A DNA stretch of 64,000 nucleotides from NCBI GenBank assembly GCA_964608025.1, contig CAZSLO010000007.1, positions 1 through 64,000 on the forward strand, written 5' to 3'. Below, one piece after another: positions 52,585 to 60,937 of this stretch (position 1 is the first letter of the stretch; each line of letters starts with the position of its first letter). The notes under the pieces are model-generated. The model saw nothing but the letters and a program-made list of their open reading frames with translations, had not been told where the DNA came from and searched no databases. Made by a program: the position numbers and the translations under genes. Source of the stretch: CAZSLO01 sp964608025 (GTDB lineage Bacteria; Chloroflexota; Dehalococcoidia; Lucifugimonadales; CAJWER01).

Positions 52585-54584
52585 ATATCCCAAGGAACGA
52601 GATCGATTCTTCACTGGAAATTCTGCTCCGCTACGAAAATAAAATGGAACCTCACTTGCAAGCTAGTCCAGCTTTACTTATAGACCTGGCTGACGAAAAT
52701 AATTCCCCTTGGAAACAGTTTCTTTTATCAAATGACGGTTTAGCGATAACAATTGAACAGGCCCTGAAAATATCGAGACAAGAAGCTGTGACACCTCTGA
52801 AAACCATAGCTTCTACAAAAGTCCTAGTCGAAAAATTCGAATCCTCCTTGCAATCCAATTCCATATTGGAACTCCAAGCCTATGTGGGGTCCCGGTCATA
52901 TATACCTGCTTACGTCAGATCTAGATCGGATATTAAGGCTACTACTGGGGAAATAGACACTTCTCTCGCAATCACAGCAATAGCCAAGGAATGGCATCAT
53001 TTAGGCACAGAAAATGCATTCAAGGACTGGCCACATGGGATAGAGCAACACTGGTATGAATTTCTTATCAATGGCGGAATTTCAGCGGAATCTGCGAGGT
53101 GCGTGCCGAACCAAATAAGGGATGCCGTGACTAGCCTCGTGGATTACCATGCATCCCAGATGTACGCACAACCTGTGCCAGAAGCTGATGTTATAGAACG
53201 ATACAAATTCGTTTTCACTGCTCCCGATATAAAGACAGCGCTCAAGACTGTACTCGATACCTATGCGATTCGGCTTCGCATAGATCCTGAGCAGATAGAG
53301 CCATTTTTACGAAACCTGTCGCCAAAAGAAATACTGGAACGTTTCCGGAAGATAAGAGACTGGATGGGAACTGTCTACATATACGACATGGTGATAACGA
53401 CTAAGCTGGCAGAGTACCTTTCACAACCCGGTGACTTTGATCCTCTTCTAACAGAGATCGATAGGCTGTCTAAAGAGACAACAAAAGGGAATTTCCGTCC
53501 GGACAATCCCCTACAACGAGACATTGAATTCCGTCGATTTCTAAATGAATACACAAAACATAACGCCGTAAACAAGAGATTGCCTTACCTAAACGAACCG
53601 AGCCGGGCACTATACGGGAAGTTCGAGCAACTTCAATTGCTACCTCCACAAGAGGATGAAAATCCTACGCTATCAGCTGAACATAGACATGAAGCCAAGC
53701 GTGTGGCCTACGAGGCAAATGAACTACTATCCTTTCTAAAACGAATGCGTGAATGTACAGATAGAACCATCGTTGTCGTGGGCAACGATCGGTATGGACG
53801 ACAATGGATTGTAGAACCGTTGGAAGATTTTCTCGATGATGGTTTCGTACTCAGGTACGATCGTTCACCATCGCATATGTCCACCCCGCTGGACGTCGGA
53901 AGGTCTAGACAAAGTGAGATTAATCTCGATGATAGAGGGCCCTGGACATCGGATATCTTCCCACGTGAGTTTGTGCGATGGCTTGGAAAAGTCATGCCCC
54001 ACGTGGTTATCGCAGATACAATGAGCCCCAACAAGAATAGTGAAGGGCTAATGCGAATACCGAGATCTAACCACTCTTATGCGAACTGGTTTATCGCATT
54101 CAATGATGTCAGAACAGATGGCAACTTCCAGTCATTCGCCAACAATACATTTCTCCCCAAGAACCACTTAGAGGAAGTTGTTAAATGGCATGAGTACGTT
54201 GGACTACGCCGCCAGCTACTAGACTGGATCGACCGTGGTGAGACCTACAGAATGGCGACCTGGTCACCTGAACCTACCGAAATGGTTAAATTCGGCGAGA
54301 GTGTAGTCCCATACATAGAACCAAAATTAACTGGCGACCGACCAATGGTAGTATTCGCAAACCCAGTCTACTACAACCCTGAGAACCTTCCAGAAGAAAT
54401 CTCTGACACAAACGCATATTATTTTGACGGTCCCGAGCGTATAGTCCAAGAAGAAATTCTACTTGGTTTCGGGAATCACGGCTTCGAGACCAGATTGAAG
54501 GGCACTACTACAGCGCAATTCGTTAGTGCTGTCCAGGGCGAGATCACGACACAAATATCCAAGAGTTTTCACCAAAAGGGTTGA
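52581..54584 (+). CDS. Large protein of unknown family
   Basis: 667 residues that I do not recognise. Residues 1-~340 look mainly helical and charged; residues ~390-640 look like an alpha/beta domain with hydrophobic strands ending in small residues ('RTIVVVGNDRYGRQWIVEPL', 'MPHVVIADTMSPN', 'RPMVVFANPVYYNP'), which could bind a nucleotide or sugar phosphate, but no standard P-loop is present. No signal peptide or membrane segment. The TTG start lies in the stop of the ceramidase-like gene (TTGA), so both are made together and may act together. Followed by a palindrome and the peptide-permease gene. Confidence 0.75.
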   Translation: MNIPRNEIDSSLEILLRYENKMEPHLQASPALLIDLADENNSPWKQFLLSNDGLAITIEQALKISRQEAVTPLKTIASTKVLVEKFESSLQSNSILELQAYVGSRSYIPAYVRSRSDIKATTGEIDTSLAITAIAKEWHHLGTENAFKDWPHGIEQHWYEFLINGGISAESARCVPNQIRDAVTSLVDYHASQMYAQPVPEADVIERYKFVFTAPDIKTALKTVLDTYAIRLRIDPEQIEPFLRNLSPKEILERFRKIRDWMGTVYIYDMVITTKLAEYLSQPGDFDPLLTEIDRLSKETTKGNFRPDNPLQRDIEFRRFLNEYTKHNAVNKRLPYLNEPSRALYGKFEQLQLLPPQEDENPTLSAEHRHEAKRVAYEANELLSFLKRMRECTDRTIVVVGNDRYGRQWIVEPLEDFLDDGFVLRYDRSPSHMSTPLDVGRSRQSEINLDDRGPWTSDIFPREFVRWLGKVMPHVVIADTMSPNKNSEGLMRIPRSNHSYANWFIAFNDVRTDGNFQSFANNTFLPKNHLEEVVKWHEYVGLRRQLLDWIDRGETYRMATWSPEPTEMVKFGESVVPYIEPKLTGDRPMVVFANPVYYNPENLPEEISDTNAYYFDGPERIVQEEILLGFGNHGFETRLKGTTTAQFVSAVQGEITTQISKSFHQKG

Positions 54585-54604
54585 CTAAGCAAAGAACCTA
54601 GGCT

Positions 54605-54619
54605 ATAAGAGTCTCTTAT
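54605..54619. promoter_or_regulatory. 15-bp perfect palindrome upstream of the DppB-type gene
   Basis: ATAAGAG-T-CTCTTAT lies 20 bases after the preceding stop and 21 bases before the permease ATG. It may be an operator for a dimeric regulator or a small terminator stem; no T run follows. Confidence 0.35.
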
Positions 54620-54639
54620 TACGTAAGGTTATAAATTCC

Positions 54640-55665
54640 ATGGCCACCTACATTGCACGTAGACTTTTCCTAGCTTTCTTCACCTTTTGGGTAATATCAG
54701 TTGCGTCCTTCGTTATTATTGAACTGCCCGAAGGTGACACAATTGACCGCATGTTCGATCGGACTACCCGCACGCACTCGGAGGCAATCGCCATAGAGAT
54801 GCTTGCGGAGCTACGTCTCCAACTAGGCCTCGATCAACCGAAACACGTCAGATACAGCAAGTGGATGTGGGAACTTCTTCAAGGCAATTTAGGCCAGACC
54901 ATGGTGCCATACGGTGGGTTTGGCAATCAGCGTCCTGTAAAGGAAGTTATTGGAGATCGACTATTCACCACAATCGCCTTAACTGGTTTTACCATACTGG
55001 TCACCTGGACGTTCGCGATCCCTGTTGGAATATATTCTGCAGTACGGCAACACTCTGTAGGAGACTATATTTTCACTTTCGTAGGCTTTACCGGCCTGGC
55101 AGTACCAGACTTCCTTCTTGGCCTAGTTCTAATGTACATCGCCTTCGCCTATTTTGATCAGAGTGTGGGAGGACTCTTCTCAGCAGACTATGCGGGTTCA
55201 GATTGGTTTGAAGGTACATTCAATTGGGCAAAGTTATCCGACATGATCAACCACCTGTGGATTCCTGCTGTGGTACTGGGCACCTCGGGTACTGCTAGTC
55301 TTATCCGAATCATGCGTAACAATCTGCTGGATGAGCTTGGTAAGCCATACGTCATCACAGCCAGAGCAAAGGGTTCGGTATCGTGGAAAGTTATCCTCAA
55401 ATACCCAGTTCGAGTCGCGATTAACCCTATGGTTAGCACGATTGGTTACCTGCTCCCTTCCCTTGTAGGTGGCAGCGTTATCGTCTCTGTCGTACTCAGC
55501 CTACCAACCCTAGGGCCAGTTCTACTCGAGGCTATCACCCAAGAAGACACTTATACAGCAGGACCTATCATACTAATGCTAGGCGCACTAACCGTCATAG
55601 GGACACTTATATCCGACATATTACTGGCTGTCGTAGATCCAAGAATAAAGTACGTCCAATCGTAG
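54640..55665 (+). CDS. ABC transporter permease, DppB/OppB type (peptide/nickel)
   Basis: 341 residues with six membrane segments. N-terminus 'YIARRLFLAFFTFWVISVASF' is the standard DppB start, 'RLQLGLDQPKHVRYSKWM' follows, and the EAA loop appears as 'YVITARAKGSVSWKVILKYPVR'. The C-terminal 'LTVIGTLISDILLAVVDPRIKY' is also typical. It would import peptides or other small solutes with a DppC partner, an ATPase and a binding protein, none of which lies next to it here. It has two relatives nearby: a wreck directly downstream and the intact start at 63845. Confidence 0.92.
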   Translation: MATYIARRLFLAFFTFWVISVASFVIIELPEGDTIDRMFDRTTRTHSEAIAIEMLAELRLQLGLDQPKHVRYSKWMWELLQGNLGQTMVPYGGFGNQRPVKEVIGDRLFTTIALTGFTILVTWTFAIPVGIYSAVRQHSVGDYIFTFVGFTGLAVPDFLLGLVLMYIAFAYFDQSVGGLFSADYAGSDWFEGTFNWAKLSDMINHLWIPAVVLGTSGTASLIRIMRNNLLDELGKPYVITARAKGSVSWKVILKYPVRVAINPMVSTIGYLLPSLVGGSVIVSVVLSLPTLGPVLLEAITQEDTYTAGPIILMLGALTVIGTLISDILLAVVDPRIKYVQS

Positions 55666-55674
55666 AATACTAAC

Positions 55675-55972
55675 TTGATTACTTATATCGTGCAGCGCAT
55701 TGTCATGGCCTTCATGACGGTCATGGCAATATCAGTCATAGCCTTCATAATCATCGAACTGCCCTAATATGACTCCGTCGCGAGAGCATGGATCAGTATA
55801 TGACCGTGGGTTCTACCCAACACAATCCCGAAATTGTGGCCCATTGGAGAGCATATTTCGGTATAGACAGACCACAGCACATACATTATTGGCAGGATTT
55901 ATAGTCTTGATAACTGGTGTCCTGACAGTCGTCGGTACACTAGTATCAGATATACTCCTAACTAGATCGTAA
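55675..55972 (+). pseudogene. Degenerate DppB-type permease remnant
   Basis: Three pieces of a DppB-like protein remain in order but in different frames. First 'TYIVQRIVMAFMTVMAIS' up to 'IIELP', ended by TAA at 55765. Then, in another frame, 'YFGIDRPQHIHYWQDL' (near 55850-55905), matching the 'LGLDQPKHVRYSKW' part of the intact gene. Then 'ITGVLTVVGTLVSDILL' near 55915-55965, matching the C-terminus. About 240 central residues are missing. A tandem copy that decayed after duplication is the simplest reading. The ATG-started frame at 55769-55972 is an artefact of this decay. Confidence 0.83.
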
Positions 55973-56065
55973 ATACACCAATTCCGAAAAATTGTTCGCA
56001 CAATAAGTACGGTATGTACTGCCCCTAGCTTGGTTTTGGTATGATCCAAGGTGCAATAATTTATC

Positions 56066-59000
56066 TCACTTCCAATCCCTTGCTGTTGGCAAAGGATGAG
56101 TAATTGGGATACTTTCTATATATTGAGCGACCACATTAAATGTGCCTTCTTTGCGTGATACGAAACCTTGTATCTTCAGCACAGGATTCTTAATAACGGC
56201 CTGAAAAAGCTCGAAGACTTTTGGCCATACCACCAGTGATATATGGCCAAATTCATCCTCGAGTGTTATGAATACTGCTTTAGAGCTTGGATGCTGTCTC
56301 CGAATCACCAGTCCAGCTACTGTTACCTTTGCACCATTTTCTAAGCCAAGTATATCTTGACTCGATACCACATCTGGCAAGTCTTCACGCAAATATGTCA
56401 TAAAATGGTTTGTGGGATGGATACCCATCGTGCGGTACTCATTTAACATAATTTCCCAGTCGGTAATCAATGGAAGCTGTCCCATATCTTGTTCGACTGG
56501 GAACCCTAATGTCTTTTGAGCACCATCCGGCTGATATAGAAGTCCAACTTCCCATAGAGCCGTACGTCGGTCTGAAACCATCGAGTCGAAAGCTCCAGCT
56601 GTGACCAAATTCTCAACATCATCTCGGTGGAGTCCACTACGATTCATCGTATCTGAAAGGCTATTGAAGTTCCCTCCCCTATCTCTTTCTTGAATTATTT
56701 CACCTATTTTGGATTCACCCAGACCATCCACTTCCATAAACCCAAGTCTGAAAGTTTCATCGTCCACGATTGTGCATTTGGCTATACTATGGTTTATATC
56801 CGGATTTAATACTTGGATGCCATGACGATTGGCATCCTCCTTAAGCGTCTCAAGATTGTAGAACCCCATCGGCTGTTGATTAAAAATCGCAACGTAAAAC
56901 TCAAGTGGATAATGATATTTGAGCCACGACATCTGGTAAGCCGTAATTCCAAAAGCATAGGCATGTGATTCTGGAAACATATACTGCCCAGAGAATTTTC
57001 CGAATACCTTCCTCGCCACATCTTCTGATACACCATTGCCAGAAGCTCCATCTCTAAATTTTTCCCAGTATTTTTTAAGTACGCCGTGGTTGTTCTTACG
57101 TCCAAAGGCTCTTCGTAAATTATCACCATCTTTATAAGTTAATCCTGCAACTTCTACCGCCAGTTCGTTGACTTGATCCTGGTAGAGAATTATGCCCAGA
57201 GTGCGTTCCAATGCTTTACGCTCTCTAGGATGATCATAATCCCACTCCATTTTCTTGCGATAACGCTCGATAAACTGGCTGACTCCATGATTGATCCCAA
57301 CTCCCGGTCGAACAGCAGCAACTTCATAGGCCATCTCCGTAAAACTATTGGGTTTTAGTCGCACAACTGTCTGCATCTGGGCTGGTGACTCAATCTGAAA
57401 TATACCTATTGTGTCGGCCTTGTGAATCGAGTCATATACATTTTGATCATCACTTATCATTGACAGGTCGATGAATTTACCCGTTCTCTCTTCGACCAAC
57501 TCCAAGGTCTCGTGCATCTGTGATAGAGCACCAAGACCCAAGAAATCTATTTTCACGAAGCCAGCATCCGCAATACTGTCTTTGTCCCACTGGCAAATGT
57601 ATCTATTATCCAATCCTCCAGGCTGGATAGGAACCATGTCCATAATCGGCTTATCACTAATGACCATCCCGCTTGAATGTTGCATAAGATATTTCGGGAA
57701 CCCTTGCAATTCAGACACCATCCCAATTAGCGTATCCCAAACCGGTACGTCAATCTTATGCCTGAAATCCGGAAGAGTTTCCATTTCAGATTTCAAGCTA
57801 TTGCCATGGCTACTATCTACTCTCTTAGCCAACTTATCGACATCCTCTAAGGGAATGCCCAGTGCCTTTCCAAGATCCCGTATACAACCCTTCATTTTAT
57901 ATGTGGCAATCGCACCAGTGAGTACAGATCTTTCCCATCCATACTTATCATGGATGCGCTTTATGGTTTCTTCACGTATATCACGTGGAAAGTCGATATC
58001 TATATCAGGGATATTTCCAATACTCTCGTTTAGGAATCGATCAAGGGCAAGTTCATATTTAAGAGGATCTATGTGCGAGAGACCAATTAAATATCCTACT
58101 AGCATTGATACTGACGAACCGCGTCCACGTCCGGGAGGTCGTTCTTCCAAGGGTATCTCTGGATCACTATGCCCAAGATTTATCATCACTTCACGAGCTA
58201 TCTTTATCACCTCGTAGTAGATCAAGAAGAATCCGGACAGTCCATGCATTTTGATCAGTCGAAATTCCTCATCAAGCCTTTCTCTCACATCAGGGCGCAT
58301 CAACCCATATTTGCGAACAGCTGCATCTTCACAAATCTGTTCTAAATAACTCTGAGCCGTGTGTTCAGGTGGAAGATCGCTGTATCCTGGAAAGCTGTAA
58401 CCAAGCTTCGTTTCTAAATTAAATGTGCACCGGTTAGCTATCAAAAATGTATTGTTAACTGCTTCAGGTAGGTCCTGAAATAAAACATCCATTTCCTCTC
58501 TAGATCTCAAGTAGAAATTTGAGTTAGCACGTCGTTCCCGATGTGTTTCTTCGAGTGTCTTATTGTGCTTAATGGCTACTAGTAGATCCTGAAGCCTGTG
58601 TCGCTCAGGAAGGTGATAGTGGACGTTATTGGTCGCTACAACAGGAACACCAAGAGTACGTGCTAGCTGTACTAAACGTTTATTTCGTAGCGTATCTCCA
58701 TATATTAGGTTTTGCTGTAACTCAACAAATACACTTGCAGTTCCAAACCAATCTATGTAATTGCTAATCTCTGCTTCAGCATCTTTAGTCCTTGCCTCGC
58801 TCACAAGGCGAGGCACACTGCCCTTAGCACAGCCCGTTAGCAATATAAGTCCTTCTGAATACTCCTTCAGTAATACTGGATTAAGCTTGGGATCCATCCT
58901 CTCCCCATCTAAACCCATCCGAGATGCTGTCATCAAATTACAGAGGTTCGAGTATCCTTGGCGAGTCTCTGCCAAGAGTGTCAAATGGGATCCATTTGAG

Positions 59001-59209
59001 AGGGTTATCTCGGCGCCTGTGATCGGATGGATATGGATGCTATTGGCAAGTCGCGAGAATTCCATTGCCCCACTCAGGTTATCGTGATCAGTGAGTGCCA
59101 ATGCTGGATATCCAAGTTCATCAGCACGAATAAGAAGCTCTTCCAGAGATGAGGCACCCTCTTGGAATGAATAGTTACTGTGGCAGTGAAGTTCAACGTA
59201 GGGCATCAT
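56066..59209 (-). CDS. dnaE2: Error-prone DNA polymerase III alpha subunit (DnaE2/ImuC)
   Basis: 1047 residues, the length of DnaE2/ImuC (replicative DnaE is about 1160). PHP domain at the N-terminus ('VELHCHSNYSF', 'LTDHDNLSGA'), polymerase palm with catalytic Asp residues in 'PDIDIDFPRDIREE', fingers, HhH motif, and a C-terminal OB domain ('VTVAGLVIRRQHPSSKAVFI'). It does translesion synthesis with ImuB as adaptor. The gene starts within the stop of the DUF6504 gene, and imuB lies upstream, forming the standard mutagenesis cassette. Regulated presumably by LexA through the imuB promoter. Confidence 0.93.
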   Translation of the reverse strand: MMPYVELHCHSNYSFQEGASSLEELLIRADELGYPALALTDHDNLSGAMEFSRLANSIHIHPITGAEITLSNGSHLTLLAETRQGYSNLCNLMTASRMGLDGERMDPKLNPVLLKEYSEGLILLTGCAKGSVPRLVSEARTKDAEAEISNYIDWFGTASVFVELQQNLIYGDTLRNKRLVQLARTLGVPVVATNNVHYHLPERHRLQDLLVAIKHNKTLEETHRERRANSNFYLRSREEMDVLFQDLPEAVNNTFLIANRCTFNLETKLGYSFPGYSDLPPEHTAQSYLEQICEDAAVRKYGLMRPDVRERLDEEFRLIKMHGLSGFFLIYYEVIKIAREVMINLGHSDPEIPLEERPPGRGRGSSVSMLVGYLIGLSHIDPLKYELALDRFLNESIGNIPDIDIDFPRDIREETIKRIHDKYGWERSVLTGAIATYKMKGCIRDLGKALGIPLEDVDKLAKRVDSSHGNSLKSEMETLPDFRHKIDVPVWDTLIGMVSELQGFPKYLMQHSSGMVISDKPIMDMVPIQPGGLDNRYICQWDKDSIADAGFVKIDFLGLGALSQMHETLELVEERTGKFIDLSMISDDQNVYDSIHKADTIGIFQIESPAQMQTVVRLKPNSFTEMAYEVAAVRPGVGINHGVSQFIERYRKKMEWDYDHPRERKALERTLGIILYQDQVNELAVEVAGLTYKDGDNLRRAFGRKNNHGVLKKYWEKFRDGASGNGVSEDVARKVFGKFSGQYMFPESHAYAFGITAYQMSWLKYHYPLEFYVAIFNQQPMGFYNLETLKEDANRHGIQVLNPDINHSIAKCTIVDDETFRLGFMEVDGLGESKIGEIIQERDRGGNFNSLSDTMNRSGLHRDDVENLVTAGAFDSMVSDRRTALWEVGLLYQPDGAQKTLGFPVEQDMGQLPLITDWEIMLNEYRTMGIHPTNHFMTYLREDLPDVVSSQDILGLENGAKVTVAGLVIRRQHPSSKAVFITLEDEFGHISLVVWPKVFELFQAVIKNPVLKIQGFVSRKEGTFNVVAQYIESIPITHPLPTARDWK

Positions 59210-59511
59210 AGGCCAAGTAGTGGTCTATGATGCTGTTTATACCAGGTCCCATTAGCCAAGTCTCGGAATATAACAATCAGTGTTTCGTTATCAATACATA
59301 CCTGGTAATAGCGCCTGGCAATTGAATTGGGTCTCCACCATTCATCAACTATTTCCCACATATCTTGTATCGAGATCACACTAAACCTTTGTCCACGTGA
59401 AATAATCGCGGTGGGCCTGTGTTCTCTAGTCTCTTCCACTTGAATCAGTTCTGGCTTATTTAAGGGGCGAATTCGACCAAGGCCTGTCTTCTTTCCGGTA
59501 TTCTCGACCAC
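59206..59511 (-). CDS. DUF6504-type small protein of the ImuB-DnaE2 cassette
   Basis: 101 residues. The part 'WEIVDEWWRPNSIARRYYQV' and 'LIVIFRDLANGTWYKQHHR' matches the short domain of unknown function often fused to, or found beside, ImuB/DnaE2. It overlaps the end of imuB by 52 bases if the GTG at 59511 is used; a later GTG (codon 25) is possible. It ends in the dnaE2 start. Probably a subunit or stabiliser of the translesion complex. Confidence 0.75.
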   Translation of the reverse strand: MVENTGKKTGLGRIRPLNKPELIQVEETREHRPTAIISRGQRFSVISIQDMWEIVDEWWRPNSIARRYYQVCIDNETLIVIFRDLANGTWYKQHHRPLLGL

Positions 59512-60641
59512 GGCTCTACATCCACCACCTTGTAAACTGGGGGTCTCATTCTTAAGCGTGTCCTGAGCTGATGCATAACATCACGAAGTTGCTCCTGTTT
59601 GCGTACTTCATCAAGAAGATTCGATTGAATTCCAGTTTCTCCTGAGGTTTCGCAAACCGTAATACGTATATCCTCTAAGGGCCCTGCTATCTCGATCCCT
59701 TGCAGAGCATTTTTCAATACCAAGAACGCCGATTTACCTTTGTTAACGGGATTTTTAAAAACCAGTTTCTTCGACCATGGTGTCCGATTAAGGATATTCG
59801 ACTGAATAAAAATAGACTGGACATATTTACCGGAGAGGCTTGGATGGGCAAATAACCGACTCAAAAGCAATTCTATTGCAGGAAATATATTGAAAATTGA
59901 GGTAGTAGGAACAGGAAAAGTGAGTAAGTCAGTCACAATATCAGGTCGCTTTGAGGGAACCACCGGATCGTTATCAAATCCATTCGACAATTCCCAGGCC
60001 ACCCGGCCCTGTGGGCCGAATTGAGCCTGCATGGACCCAATCGATAGAGTTGCTATCTGGCCCATGGTGTGAAGGCCGAAGTCATGTAAACGTGATCGTT
60101 TCTCCCATGACAAAGGTAATAGATCGATTGGGATTCTCTTAAGAAAGCTAGCTACATCATCCGGAACTAAGATTGTTCTTCCAGGCTTACTGGTAACAGC
60201 CGCAATGTAGGCTGGGTACTTCGATTTTGCTAGTCCAAGACGAGCACCAAAACGAGATGGTACTACTCCAAGCAAGGTTTCTATGATTTCCTGATCGCTA
60301 CCGTAAATACCTTCAGTTCCTTCCATATCTAAAAAAACGCAACCTAGTTTCCCATTCTCGACAACTGGGCTCTTTTCGAAAAGAGCCTTCAGGAAGTTAT
60401 CGAATATATTTTGATAGTAAACCTCGTCCGATTCGATAAAAGTCGCATTTTTACAACGAGACAGTGCCTCTTGCAGAGACATTCCGACCGAAACACCCTT
60501 GACTTCCGAAGAAAAATCGAGGATCGAAGAAATCCCTTTAATCCGGGAGGTAACCAGAATCGGCTTGCCTTGCAGGCTCGGATTCCTATGTATCTCCGCC
60601 TTCACCGGCAAATGCGTGATCAACACACAAACGACCTTCAT
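59460..60641 (-). CDS. imuB: ImuB, Y-family polymerase-like adaptor
   Basis: 393 residues with the Y-family DNA polymerase fold but without its acidic catalytic residues: the first strand reads 'VCVLITHLPVKAE' with no Asp, and the S-I-D-E motif is 'FLDMEGTEGIYG'. Such inactive relatives are ImuB, which link DnaE2/ImuC to the sliding clamp. Little-finger domain follows, then a polar tail. No classical clamp motif is clear by eye. First gene of the imuB-DUF6504-dnaE2 operon; a SOS-box-like element overlaps its promoter. Confidence 0.87.
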   Translation of the reverse strand: MKVVCVLITHLPVKAEIHRNPSLQGKPILVTSRIKGISSILDFSSEVKGVSVGMSLQEALSRCKNATFIESDEVYYQNIFDNFLKALFEKSPVVENGKLGCVFLDMEGTEGIYGSDQEIIETLLGVVPSRFGARLGLAKSKYPAYIAAVTSKPGRTILVPDDVASFLKRIPIDLLPLSWEKRSRLHDFGLHTMGQIATLSIGSMQAQFGPQGRVAWELSNGFDNDPVVPSKRPDIVTDLLTFPVPTTSIFNIFPAIELLLSRLFAHPSLSGKYVQSIFIQSNILNRTPWSKKLVFKNPVNKGKSAFLVLKNALQGIEIAGPLEDIRITVCETSGETGIQSNLLDEVRKQEQLRDVMHQLRTRLRMRPPVYKVVDVEPWSRIPERRQALVEFAP

Positions 60642-60667
60642 CAGGTATAGGATGTCCTTTCTTTATT

Positions 60668-60681
60668 AGTACATTAGTTCT
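60668..60681 (-). promoter_or_regulatory. SOS-box-like (LexA) operator of the imuB operon
   Basis: On the minus strand AGAAC-TAAT-GTACT is an inverted repeat with one mismatch against GAAC-N4-GTTC, the core of the Gram-positive LexA box. It lies 27-40 bases before the imuB start and just downstream of the -10, where LexA would block transcription. DNA-damage control of this cassette is usual. Confidence 0.45.
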
Positions 60682-60685
60682 ATTT

Positions 60686-60714
60686 ATGGTAATCTCTCTT
60701 ACTTTGATTTTCAA
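60686..60714 (-). promoter_or_regulatory. Promoter of the imuB operon
   Basis: On the minus strand TTGAAA (60714-60709) and TACCAT (60691-60686) are 17 bases apart. The start of transcription would fall at the SOS-like box. Pattern-based. Confidence 0.4.
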
Positions 60715-60937
60715 GGGTATTGATAGGAATTCCGAGCTGGTTTTTCCTTAGTCTAGGTTCAACCTATGGCTAACAGAATAGCTTCGTCAAAAAAGGTAAA
60801 TCAGTATGCACACTCGCAGTTTTGGTCGTATTGTATGAAGTAATATCTAACAATACAGATCTAGACACTGCTTCAATCCACATAAGTAATAACGATTCGA
60901 ACAGGGAAAATAATTACAGGACACCCGTAGGAAAAGA

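Larger units (their letters stand above)
60642..60937. other. Intergenic region between divergent imuB and peptidylarginine deiminase genes
   Basis: 296 bases. Its left part holds the imuB promoter and SOS-like box described separately. The right part must hold the promoter for the deiminase, but I see no clear hexamers. No RNA gene or small gene seen. Confidence 0.4.

Noticed and set aside
55769..55972. 67-codon open frame downstream of the permease
   Set aside because: It runs through pseudogene fragments in mixed frames and has no independent support.
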